Assembly (NCBI RefSeq): GCF_004777465.1
Contig: NZ_CP038462.1
Coordinates: 682,001 to 746,000, forward strand
Reading direction: 5' to 3'
Length of the DNA: 64,000 bases
Source: Nocardioides daphniae
GTDB lineage: Bacteria > Actinomycetota > Actinomycetes > Propionibacteriales > Nocardioidaceae
A model generated the notes under the pieces. The model was given only the letters and a program-made list of their open reading frames with translations, was not told the DNA's origin and did not search any database. Made by a program: the position numbers and the translations under genes. Positions 56,397 to 64,000 of this stretch are shown here, piece after piece (within the stretch, counting starts at the first letter, position 1; every line of letters begins with the position of its first letter).

Positions 56397-57563
56397 GTGG
56401 GCGTCTGGAACACGTTCGTCGAGGGCGACAACCTCGAGGTGATGGCCGGCCTCGAGCCCGGCTCGTTCGACCTGGTGTGCAGCGACCCGCCCTACAACAC
56501 CGGCTCGCTCTTCTCGTACGTCGACGACTTCCGCGGCCCGGACGGGGGCCGTGCCGGGCGCCACCAGGCGTGGGTCGACTTCATGCGCCCGCGGCTCGAG
56601 GCGGTGCGTGAGCTGCTCGCCCCCTCCGGCGCCGTCTTCCTGAGCATCGACGACAATGAGCAGGCGCGGTTGCGGCTGCTGATGGACGAGGTCTTCGGCG
56701 AGCAGAACTTCCTCGCCCAGGTCGTCGTCAACCTCAACGCCAAGGGCCGCCAGCTCGGCAGCGGCTTCGCCACCAACCACGAGTACCTGCTCGTGTACGC
56801 CCGGGACGCCCGCGCCTGCGTCCTCGACGCCCGCACCCCCGACACCGTCGACCCCGACGACTTCCCGCAGACCGCCGACGACGGCCGCGCCTTCCGGCAC
56901 CTGCCGCTGCGCAACACGAACAAGAAGTTCAACCCGGTCTCCACCCCGACCATGCACTTCCCGCTCTGGGGCGACCCGGTCAGCGGGCGGGTGGCCAGCG
57001 AGCCGTTCGACGGCGGCCAGGAGATCACCCCGGTCTTCGGCGACGGGCGACCGGCGGTGTGGCGGTGGTCGCGGCCCCTGGTCGACGCCCGCCCCGACGA
57101 CCTGGTCTGCCGGGAGATCCGTGGCAAGCACGGTCCGCGCGTCGACGTCTTCCAGCGCGACTGGCTCGAGGCGCCGGGCGGGCGCCGCAAGAAGCTGCGC
57201 ACGATCTGGCTGGCCGAGGAGGTCGGCTCCACCGACACCGCGGTGGCCGAGCTGAAGAGCGTGGTCGGCCACGTCTTCGAGTCGCCCAAGCCGACCGGGC
57301 TGGCCCGCCGGATCCTGCGCACGATGCCGGCCGACGCGCGCGTCCTCGACCCCTTCGCCGGCAGCGGCACCACCGGCCACGCGGTGGCGCTGCTCAACGT
57401 CGAGGACGGCGGCTCTCGCACCTGCCTGTCGATCAACGTGGCCGAGCCGGTCCGGCCCGGCTCCAACGCCGCCCTGGCCGGGCTGGCCACGGTCGCCGAC
57501 ATCACCCGCGCCCGGCTGCGGGCGGTCGCCGAGCAGGTGGGCGGCGGTCTCGAGGAACGCTGA
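56397..57563 (+). CDS. Solitary adenine-specific DNA methyltransferase (type III Mod-like)
   Basis: 388 residues. Motif IV LVCSDPPYNTGSLFSYVDDF and motif I VLDPFAGSGTTGHAVALLN are in the beta-class order (IV before I) of N6-adenine methyltransferases; AVFLSIDDNEQARLRLLMDE and TIWLAEEVGSTDTAV are also typical, with a target-recognition stretch between. No restriction subunit, and no nearby second subunit, is present. Could methylate a specific motif for regulation, or be a relic of a lost system. GTG 56397; base composition matches its neighbours, so no sign of recent import. Confidence 0.85.
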   Translation: MGVWNTFVEGDNLEVMAGLEPGSFDLVCSDPPYNTGSLFSYVDDFRGPDGGRAGRHQAWVDFMRPRLEAVRELLAPSGAVFLSIDDNEQARLRLLMDEVFGEQNFLAQVVVNLNAKGRQLGSGFATNHEYLLVYARDARACVLDARTPDTVDPDDFPQTADDGRAFRHLPLRNTNKKFNPVSTPTMHFPLWGDPVSGRVASEPFDGGQEITPVFGDGRPAVWRWSRPLVDARPDDLVCREIRGKHGPRVDVFQRDWLEAPGGRRKKLRTIWLAEEVGSTDTAVAELKSVVGHVFESPKPTGLARRILRTMPADARVLDPFAGSGTTGHAVALLNVEDGGSRTCLSINVAEPVRPGSNAALAGLATVADITRARLRAVAEQVGGGLEER

Positions 57564-57573
57564 CGGCCCGCGG

Positions 57574-58705
57574 TCAGCGGGCGAGCGACGTACGCAGCTC
57601 GTCGACGACCGAGTCGACGACGGCGACGAGGTCCCCGGCGCTGGCCTCGGCGACCCGCCGCTGCCGCTGGTAGCTGGCGCCGGAGCGTACGACGTCCTCG
57701 ACGCTGCGCAGCTCGTCCACGCAGTCGAGGCGCCGGGCCACCGGTTCCAGCCGCTCGAGGGTGTCGGTCAGGTCGTCGGTGACGAGCCGCTCGCGGTTGT
57801 CGGCGTCGAGGATCACGATGGCGTCGAGGCCGTAGCGGGCCGCACGCCACTTGTTCTCCTGCACGTGCCACGGCGGCATCGTCGGGACCTCCTCGCCGGC
57901 CGCGAGCCGGGTGTCGAGGTCGACCACCAGGCAGTGCACCAGCGCCGTCAACGCGCCGAGCTCCTCCACGGTGGAGACGCCGTCGCAGACCCGGGTCTCG
58001 ACGGTGCCCAGGTGCGGCGCGGGCCGGATGTCCCACCGGATCTCATCGATGTGGTCGATGACCCCGGTGGTGAGCTGGTCGTCGGCGAACGACTCGAACT
58101 GCTGCCAGGTCTCGAACTGGAAGGGCAGCCCGGCGGTCGGCAGCTGCTGGAACATCAAGGCCCGGTTGGAGGCGTAGCCGGTGTCGACCCCGCCCCAGAT
58201 CGGCGAGGAGGCCGACAGTGCGAGCAGGTGCGGGTAGTGGTTGAGCAGACCGTTGAGCACCCCCATGACCCGCTTCTCCTCGGGCAGCCCGACGTGCACG
58301 TGGACGCCCCAGATCAACATCTGCCGGCCCCAGTACTGGGTGCGGTTGATCAGCTCGGCGTAGCGGTGCCGCGGGTGAGCTCCTGCGCGGTCCAGTCGGC
58401 GAAGGGTGGGCGCCGCCGCCGAAGAGGTCGACCCCCATCTCGTCGGCGACGGGCAGCAGGGCGCGCAACGTCGTACGCATCTGGTCCATCGCCTCGGCGG
58501 TCGTGCCGCAAATCCCGGTCACCACCTCGACGGTTTGCGCAGCATCTCGCGGTGCAGCCGCTCGGGGTGCGGCAGGCCGGGCTGGGCTGCCGCGAAGAAC
58601 TCGCGGGCCGCCGTTGACCAGGTCGCGGGAGGTGCGGTCGACCAGCGCGAGCTCCCACTCGACGCCCAGGGTCGGACGGGGGGAAGGGGTGAAGTCGATG
58701 CGCAC
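57574..58705 (-). CDS. Glutamate-cysteine ligase family (YbdK/EgtA-like) enzyme; four frame breaks
   Basis: 378 residues after repair. FTPSPRPTLGVEWELALVDR and, after repair, REFFAAAQPGLPHPERLHRE open the domain; VEVVTGICGTTAEAMDQMRT, MLIWGVHVHVGLPEEKRVMG and PWHVQENKWRAARYGLDAIV hold the ATP/metal sites of the carboxylate-amine ligase group, which includes EgtA (gamma-Glu-Cys for ergothioneine) and YbdK. The exact product cannot be fixed. Breaks near 58605-58612, 58533-58537, 58401-58406 and 58367-58372. GTG 58705. Confidence 0.85.
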
Positions 58706-58756
58706 CCCACCACCCTAGGCGCGGGCGGGTGCGACGGGTTGAACGCAACTGGCACC

Positions 58757-60145
58757 ATGACGCAGGTGCCCCAGTCACCACCCGAAGTGGACGTGAAGGA
58801 ACTCAACCTCACGATCGACCTGTGCCTGCGCATCGGCGAGATGCTGCTCTCCAACGGCGCGGGCGCGGCGGACGTGACCGCCACGATGCGGGCGGTGGCC
58901 CAGCACCTGGGGCTGCGCCGCCACAGCGACATCGACGTGACCTTCACGCAGGTCTCGATGAGCTACCAGTACGACGCCGCGGAGCCGACGCTGGTGATGA
59001 TCCGGCAGGTCGCCCAGCGCACCATCGACTACGACGACCTGACCAACGTCGACCACCTGGTCCGTGACCTGCTGGCCGCGAGCTCGACCTCTACCTGGCC
59101 CGCACCCGGATGGCCACCATCGTCTCGGTCGCGCCGCCCACCCGGCGATGGCTGATCACCGTCGCGACCGGCGTCACCTGCGCCTCCGTCGTCGGCCTCT
59201 TCCTGGGCGGCAACTGGCTGGTGGTGCTCAGCGCCTTCGTCGCGGCCATGGCGATCGACCAGGCCCAGCTGCTGCTCGCCCCAGCGGCTCCCGCTCTTCT
59301 ACCTCCAGGTCGTGCGGCATCATCGCCAGCCTGATGGCAGTCGCGGTCGCGGCCCTGCCGCTCGACGTCGATCCTCACTGGTGGTCACGGCCAACATCGT
59401 CATGCTGCTCGCCGGGGTCGGCTTCATGGGTGCGCTGCAGGACGCCCTGTCGGGCTTCTACCTGACCGGCACGGCCCGGATCACCGAGGCGATCATGGCC
59501 ACCGTCGGCATCGTCGCCGGCGTCAGTGGCGGCCTCTCGTTCGGCGCGATGGTCGGCCTCGACATCGGCACCTACGAGCCGGGCCGCTCGGGGTGGCAAG
59601 GGCTCGGCGTGCTGATCCTGGGCTCGGCGCTCTGCTCGGCCGCCTTTGCCTTCTCGGTGTACGCCCCGCGCCGGGCCGCTCCCCATCGCGGTGATCGGTG
59701 GTGCCTCCTCGCGGCCTACCGGCTGGTGGTGGAGGCCGGGATGGAGCGCCCGCTGGCGGCCGCCGTCGCGGCCTTCTTCATCGGCGTCGTCAGCTACTCG
59801 GTCGCCGGCCGGGTGCGGGTCCCGCCGCTGGTCGTGGTGGTGCCCGCGGTCGTCCCGCTGCTGCCGGGCCTCACGATCTACCGCGGCCTCTCGCTCCTGC
59901 TCAAAGGCGGGGAGGCGACCTCGCTGGGCCTGCTGGCCATGGTCACCGCCGCCTCGGTCGCGCTCGCGCTGGCCGCCGGCGTGATCCTGGGCGAGTTCGT
60001 CGCCCAGCCGGTCAAGCGCGAGGCGCGCCGCCTCGAGCAGCGGCTCGCCGGTCCGCGCCTGGTCGGTGTCTCCCGGGCTCGGTCACGCGCCAGCGAGCGG
60101 GAGCGCCGGCGGCGACTGGGGCCGCGTACGGAGTCGGAGGCCTGA
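58757..60145 (+). CDS. thrE: Threonine/serine exporter family protein (ThrE); about six frame breaks
   Basis: About 465 residues after repair. The N-terminal soluble domain reads CLRIGEMLLSNGAGAADVTA, LGLRRHSDIDVTFTQVSMSY and (repaired) LDLYLARTRM; the membrane half includes MATIVSVAPPTRRWLITVAT, GFMGALQDALSGFYLTGTAR, VSGGLSFGAMVGLDIGTYEP and VPPLVVVVPAVVPLLPGLTI. It exports threonine, serine or small peptides. Frame breaks lie near 59077-59081, 59282-59286, 59318-59322, 59370-59374, 59678-59684 and 59707-59713, the densest cluster in the window. ATG 58757. Confidence 0.85.
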
Positions 60146-60173
60146 GCCCGAGGTCTGAGCCCGGCCCGCCGGC

Positions 60174-61001
60174 TCAGCGGGCGTCGAAGCGCTTGCTGAG
60201 CCTGGCCGCGACGTCCTGGTAGCGCGCGCCGACCAGCTTGGCGAGCGTGTGGACGACGTGGGCGTCGGCCCCGACCAGCACCCGCGGCTTGCCGGCCAGC
60301 ATGCCGCGCAGGATCACCCGGGCCGCCTCGTCGGGGGTGGTGCGGGCGAGCTGCTCGTCGAACTTGCGGGCCAGCTCGGACTGGTCCTCCCCGGGGGCGC
60401 AGCGACCGTTGCGGGCAATCGCGGTCTTGATGCCGCCGGGGTGCACGACGGTCACGTGCACGGGGTGGCCGGCGACGAGCATCTCCTCGCGCAGCGACTC
60501 GCTCAGCCCGCGGACCGCGTACTTCGAGGCGTTGTAGAGGCTCTGCGACGGCATCGACACCAGCCCGAAGAGCGACGAGACGTTGACCAGGTGGCCGTCG
60601 CCGGAGGCGATCAGGTGGGGCAGGAAGGCTCGGGAGCCGTGCACGACGCCCCAGAAGTTGATCGCCATGATCCACTCCATGTCCTTGGGCTCCAGGTCGA
60701 GGAAGTCGCCCGACAGGGAGACACCGGCGTTGTTGATCACCGCGTCGACCCAGCCGTAGTGCTCGACCACGGCGTCGGCCCAGGCGTGGACCGCCTCCGC
60801 GCTGGCGACGTCGACGACCTCGGTGTGCACCGACTTCGCGCCGACCTGGCTGGCGAGCAGCGCGGTCTCGGCCAGGGACGGCGCGTCGATGTCGCTCAAC
60901 GCGAGCCGCGACCCCTGCTGCGCGCACCGCAGGGCCAGCGCGCGGCCGATCCCCGACCCGGCTCCGGTGATGACGACGACCTTGCCGCTCAGACTCCTCA
61001 T
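60174..61001 (-). CDS. Short-chain dehydrogenase/reductase
   Basis: 275 residues. KVVVITGAGSGIGRALALRC, VDAVINNAGVSLSGDFLDLE, LVNVSSLFGLVSMPSQSLYN with ASKYAVRGL (Y-x3-K) and HPGGIKTAI are complete, so it should be active. The C-terminal extension (LAKLVGARYQDVAARLSKRF) is typical of acyl- or steroid-type SDRs in actinobacteria. ATG 61001 has TACTGT eight bases upstream. Divergent from the FMN-binding gene. Confidence 0.87.
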   Translation of the reverse strand: MRSLSGKVVVITGAGSGIGRALALRCAQQGSRLALSDIDAPSLAETALLASQVGAKSVHTEVVDVASAEAVHAWADAVVEHYGWVDAVINNAGVSLSGDFLDLEPKDMEWIMAINFWGVVHGSRAFLPHLIASGDGHLVNVSSLFGLVSMPSQSLYNASKYAVRGLSESLREEMLVAGHPVHVTVVHPGGIKTAIARNGRCAPGEDQSELARKFDEQLARTTPDEAARVILRGMLAGKPRVLVGADAHVVHTLAKLVGARYQDVAARLSKRFDAR

Positions 61002-61070
61002 GGGGCGCGACAGTAGCGCCCCCGGGCCGAGACCGGCGACGTCCTCGCCGGGACGTGGGACGATGGGTGG

Positions 61071-61577
61071 ATGGCGACGAACGACAAGGACGCCGGCACC
61101 GGATCGGCGGTCGACCTCACGCTCGAGGAGTGTCACACGCTCCTGCACAGCCAACCCGTCGGACGGGTGGGTTTCCAGACGCCCGACGGGCCGCGGATCG
61201 TCCCGGTCAACTTCAGCGTCGACGACGCGGGGGCGATCGAGTTCCGCACCACCTCCTACTCGGAGCTGGCGTCGTACGCCCCGGGCGCGGCCGTGGCGTT
61301 CGAGGTCGACGAGCTCGACCCCGAGCACCATGCCGGGTGGAGCGTGGTCGCCCTCGGCACCTGCGAGCGGGTGATGGAGAAGGACGGTGCGGTCTTCGGT
61401 GCAGCGTCGGAGCCGCGTACGACGCCGTGGGCCGGCGGCCGCCGCCCGATGCTGCTGCGGATCCCCTCACCGACGCTGAGTGGACGCCGGGTCGGCCCCG
61501 GTCAGGCGGGCCACGAGGTGCACCATCCCGACGCCCGCCCCGACGCCCGCCCCGACGCCCGCCCCGACGGTCGGTGA
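61071..61577 (+). CDS. Pyridoxamine-5'-phosphate oxidase-like FMN/F420-binding protein
   Basis: 168 residues. LTLEECHTLLHSQPVGRVGF, PRIVPVNFSVDDAGAIEFRT and AVAFEVDELDPEHHAGWSVV are the PNPOx-like split-barrel pattern; such proteins use FMN, F420 or haem. Function unassigned. The C-terminus is extended by a P-D-A-R repeat encoded by 12-bp DNA repeats, so the natural end may be a few residues earlier. GACGAT lies six bases before ATG 61071. Confidence 0.8.
   Translation: MATNDKDAGTGSAVDLTLEECHTLLHSQPVGRVGFQTPDGPRIVPVNFSVDDAGAIEFRTTSYSELASYAPGAAVAFEVDELDPEHHAGWSVVALGTCERVMEKDGAVFGAASEPRTTPWAGGRRPMLLRIPSPTLSGRRVGPGQAGHEVHHPDARPDARPDARPDGR
61527..61562. repeat. Three 12-bp tandem repeats in the 3' end of the PNPOx-like gene
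   Basis: Unit CCCGACGCCCGC, three perfect copies and a partial fourth, encoding P-D-A-R repeats at the end of the protein. Confidence 0.9.
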
Positions 61578-61630
61578 GCCGACCGGAGGGTTCGGGCTCG
61601 GCTTCCTCGTCAGGGCACAATGGGCGCACG

Positions 61631-64000
61631 ATGTCCGCGCCCCCTGCTGCCACCCCTGAGCCCACCGCCCAGGCCACCCTGGCGATCACCTACCCCGAGC
61701 ACCTCCCGGTCTCCCAGCGGCGCGACGACATCGCCGAGGCGATCCGCGACCACCAGGTCGTGATCGTGGCCGGCGAGACCGGCTCGGGCAAGACGACGCA
61801 GCTGCCCAAGATCTGCCTGGAGCTCGGCCGTGGCCGTCGCCGAGGGCGCGGCGACCGGGCCGCCGGCGGACTCATCGGCCACACCCAGCCGCGCCGGATC
61901 GCGGCCCGCTCGGTCGCCGAGCGGATCACCGAGGAGCTCGCCGCCGACGGCATCGGCGAGGGCCTCGGTGACGTGGTCGGCTACCAGGTGCGCTTCACCG
62001 ACCAGACCTCGCGCTCGTCGCGGGTCAAGCTGATGACCGACGGCATCCTGCTCGCCGAGCTGCAGCGCGACCGGATGCTGCGCAAGTACGACACGATCAT
62101 CATCGACGAGGCCCACGAGCGCAGCCTCAACATCGACTTCCTGCTCGGCTACCTGCGTCGGCTGCTGCCGAAGCGCCCCGACCTCAAGCTGATCGTCACC
62201 TCCGCCACCATCGACGTGGAGCGCTTCGCCGCGCACTTCGCGGCGCCCGACGGGACGCCGGCGCCGATCATCGAGGTCTCCGGGCGGACGTACCCCGTCG
62301 AGGTCCGCTACCGCCCGCTGATGGAGCTCGGCTCCACCGACGAGGAGGGCGAGCCGGTCGTCCGCGACCAGACCGAGGCGATCGTCGAGGCCGTGCGCGA
62401 GCTCTCCGCCGAGGGGCCCGGCGACGTGCTCGTCTTCCTGCCCGGCGAGCGCGAGATCCGCGACACCGCCGATGCCTTCGAGTCGCTCAAGTCCGACCGG
62501 CTCGAGATCGTGCCGCTCTACTCGCGGCTCTCCGCCGCCGAGCAGCACCGCGTCTTCTCCTCGCACCCCTCGACGGTGCGCCGCGTCGTGCTCGCCACCA
62601 ACGTCGCCGAGACGTCGCTGACCGTGCCCGGCATCAAGTACGTCGTTGACACCGGCGTCGCGCGCATCTCGCGCTACTCGGTGCGCACGAAGGTGCAGCG
62701 GCTGCCGATCGAGCCGATCAGCCAGGCCAGCGCCAACCAGCGCTCGGGCCGCTGCGGCCGCGTCAGCGAGGGCGTCGCGATCCGGCTCTACTCCGAGGAA
62801 GACTTCGAGGGCCGCCCCGAGTTCACCGACCCCGAGATCCTGCGCACCAACCTGGCCAGCGTCATCCTGCAGATGACCTCGCTCGGCCTGGGCGACATCG
62901 CCCGCTTCCCGTTCGTCGAGCCGCCGGACAAGCGCAACGTCACCGCCGGCGTCCAGCTGCTCGAGGACTGGGTGCCTTCTCGACGAAGGCCAGCGACCAG
63001 CGTCGCCTCACCAGCTGGGCCAGCGTCTGGCCCGACTGCCGATCGACCCCCGTCTGGGCCGGATGATCCTGGAGGCGGATCGGCTCGGCTGCGTGCGCGA
63101 CGTCATCGTCATCGCCGCCCCCTCTCGCTGCAGGACCCGCGCGAGCGCCCGGCCGAGGCGCAGGCGCAGGCCGACCAGCTCCACGCCCGCTTCAAGGACA
63201 AGACGTCGGACTTCCTGACGTGGCTCAACCTGTGGCAGTACCTGCGGACGCAGCAGCGTGAGCTCTCCTCGTCGGCCTTCCGGCGGATGTGCAAGCGGGA
63301 GTACCTCAACTACCTGCGGGTGCGCGAGTGGCAGGACTTCGAGTCGCAGCTGCGCCAGGTCTGCAAGGAGATGAAGGTCGACCTCGGCCAGGCCCGGGGA
63401 AGCCACGACGTCGCCGAGGACGGCGAGGGCGGGGCGGCGTACGACGCCGACGGCATCCACCAGGCGCTGCTCGCCGGGCTCCTCTCGCACGTCGGTGCCC
63501 TGGAGGAGCGCGAGCGCCCGCGGCCGGGCGCGAAGCCGACCGAGCGCCGTGCGATGCGTGAATACCTGGGGGCGAGGGGGTCGCGCTTCGCGATCTTCCC
63601 CGGCAGCGCGTTGAAGGGGGCCAACCCGGCCTTCGTGATGGCCGGCGAGCTGGTGGAGACGTCGCGGCTGTGGGCCCGGCAGAACGCCGCGATCAACCCG
63701 GAGTGGGCCGAGCGCCTCGGCGCCCACCTGGTGAAGCGCAGCTACTCCGAGCCGGCCTGGTCGAAGAAGCGGGCCGCCGTGACCGCGCTGGAGAAGGTGA
63801 CGCTCTACGGCGTCCCGCTGGTCTCCGACCGCCCGGTCAACTACGGCCGCATCGACCCCGAGGTGTCGCGCGAGCTCTTCATCCGCCACGCGCTGGTGCA
63901 GGGGGAGTGGGGCGAGCTGACCTCGGGGCGGCACAAGTTCTTCACCCGCAACAACGAGATGCTGGCCCAGGCCGAGGAGCTGGAGCACCGTGCCCGGCGC
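61631..64000 (+). CDS. hrpA: DEAH-box RNA helicase HrpA; runs off right edge; frame breaks
   Basis: At least 790 residues. Helicase motifs: VVIVAGETGSGKTTQLPKIC (I), LIGHTQPRRIAARSVAERI (Ia), TIIIDEAHERSLNIDFLLGY (II, DEAH), KLIVTSATIDVERFAAHFA (III), VLVFLPGEREIRDTADAF, VVLATNVAETSLTVPGIKYV (V) and QRSGRCGRVSEGVAIRLYSE (VI). After breaks near 62965-62972 and 63118-63122 it continues through the HA2/OB region (for example RGSRFAIFPGSALKGANPAF) to the window edge. ATG 61631 has CACAAT nine bases upstream. Confidence 0.93.
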   Translation, partial: MSAPPAATPEPTAQATLAITYPEHLPVSQRRDDIAEAIRDHQVVIVAGETGSGKTTQLPKICLELGRGRRRGRGDRAAGGLIGHTQPRRIAARSVAERITEELAADGIGEGLGDVVGYQVRFTDQTSRSSRVKLMTDGILLAELQRDRMLRKYDTIIIDEAHERSLNIDFLLGYLRRLLPKRPDLKLIVTSATIDVERFAAHFAAPDGTPAPIIEVSGRTYPVEVRYRPLMELGSTDEEGEPVVRDQTEAIVEAVRELSAEGPGDVLVFLPGEREIRDTADAFESLKSDRLEIVPLYSRLSAAEQHRVFSSHPSTVRRVVLATNVAETSLTVPGIKYVVDTGVARISRYSVRTKVQRLPIEPISQASANQRSGRCGRVSEGVAIRLYSEEDFEGRPEFTDPEILRTNLASVILQMTSLGLGDIARFPFVEPPDKRNVTAGVQLLEDWVPSRRRPATSVASPAGPASGPTADRPPSGPDDPGGGSARLRARRHRHRRPLSLQDPRERPAEAQAQADQLHARFKDKTSDFLTWLNLWQYLRTQQRELSSSAFRRMCKREYLNYLRVREWQDFESQLRQVCKEMKVDLGQARGSHDVAEDGEGGAAYDADGIHQALLAGLLSHVGALEERERPRPGAKPTERRAMREYLGARGSRFAIFPGSALKGANPAFVMAGELVETSRLWARQNAAINPEWAERLGAHLVKRSYSEPAWSKKRAAVTALEKVTLYGVPLVSDRPVNYGRIDPEVSRELFIRHALVQGEWGELTSGRHKFFTRNNEMLAQAEELEHRARR

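Overview
This is chromosomal DNA of a very GC-rich actinomycete, most likely from the Nocardioidaceae or a close relative (an inference). The evidence is mycothiol synthesis (mshA), CarD, a RegX3/SenX3/PhoU phosphate system, a LexA-type SOS box in front of a DUF222-HNH endonuclease, a CarH-type B12 regulator, and many genes that start directly downstream of a -10 hexamer (leaderless). Two blocks keep gene order known from Mycobacterium: mshA / YbjN / (DMT exporter) / regX3-senX3 / phoU / gpmA at 36.8-43.1 kb, and carD / ispD / ispF / cysS / rlmB at 43.9-52.3 kb. I see no rRNA, tRNA, insertion sequence, prophage or CRISPR array.

Layout. 0-7.8 kb: acyl-CoA metabolism: isobutyryl-CoA mutase icmF (left edge), MarR and TetR regulators, a rhomboid protease, 3-hydroxybutyryl-CoA dehydrogenase, nitroreductase, thiolase, a crotonase and an AlkZ-like protein. 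7.8-11.3 kb: a peptide/nickel-type ABC transporter (two ATPases, two permeases, no binding protein) behind a 19-codon leader ORF and a 17-bp inverted repeat. 11.3-13.9 kb: a poorly coding stretch, a CarH-like regulator and a small membrane protein. 13.9-20.1 kb: short-chain dehydrogenase, acyl-CoA dehydrogenase, F420-dependent NADP reductase and small hypotheticals. 20.2-22.6 kb: cstA-ybdD pyruvate/peptide uptake. 23.2-26.0 kb: two paralogous proteins that join a helix-turn-helix-like head to a six-helix ECF S-component-like membrane domain, flanking a methyltransferase; this is the most unusual item here. 26-36 kb: SOS-box HNH protein, hemerythrin, typA, ferritin, metallo-hydrolase, racemase and an RNase HI fused to an NTF2-like domain. 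36-46 kb: mycothiol, phosphate-sensing and CarD/isoprenoid genes, including a degenerate IspD paralogue beside true ispD. 46-54 kb: NirD-like protein, IspF, molybdopterin oxidoreductase, secreted C39 peptidase, CysS, RlmB and a membrane metallophosphoesterase. 54-64 kb: secreted RTX-repeat protein, Mug glycosylase, lipoprotein, solitary adenine methyltransferase, glutamate-cysteine-ligase-like enzyme, ThrE exporter, SDR, FMN-binding protein and HrpA (right edge).

Sequence quality matters here. About 46 reading-frame breaks occur in some 21 otherwise conserved genes, several of them housekeeping (typA, carD, rlmB, gpmA, mshA). Nearly every one is repaired by restoring one base in a G/C run or two bases (often GC/CG); with those repairs the totals I checked become whole codons. 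I therefore treat them as assembly deletions, annotate each gene over its full extent, and state where the frame breaks.

Regulatory sites readable from sequence include tandem operators before icmF, a repeat array between the TetR gene and hbd, a SOS box, a PHO-box direct repeat before phoU, a perfect CRP-type site before the RTX gene, an iron-box-like repeat before ferritin, and strong hairpin terminators after phoU/gpmA, carD and typA.
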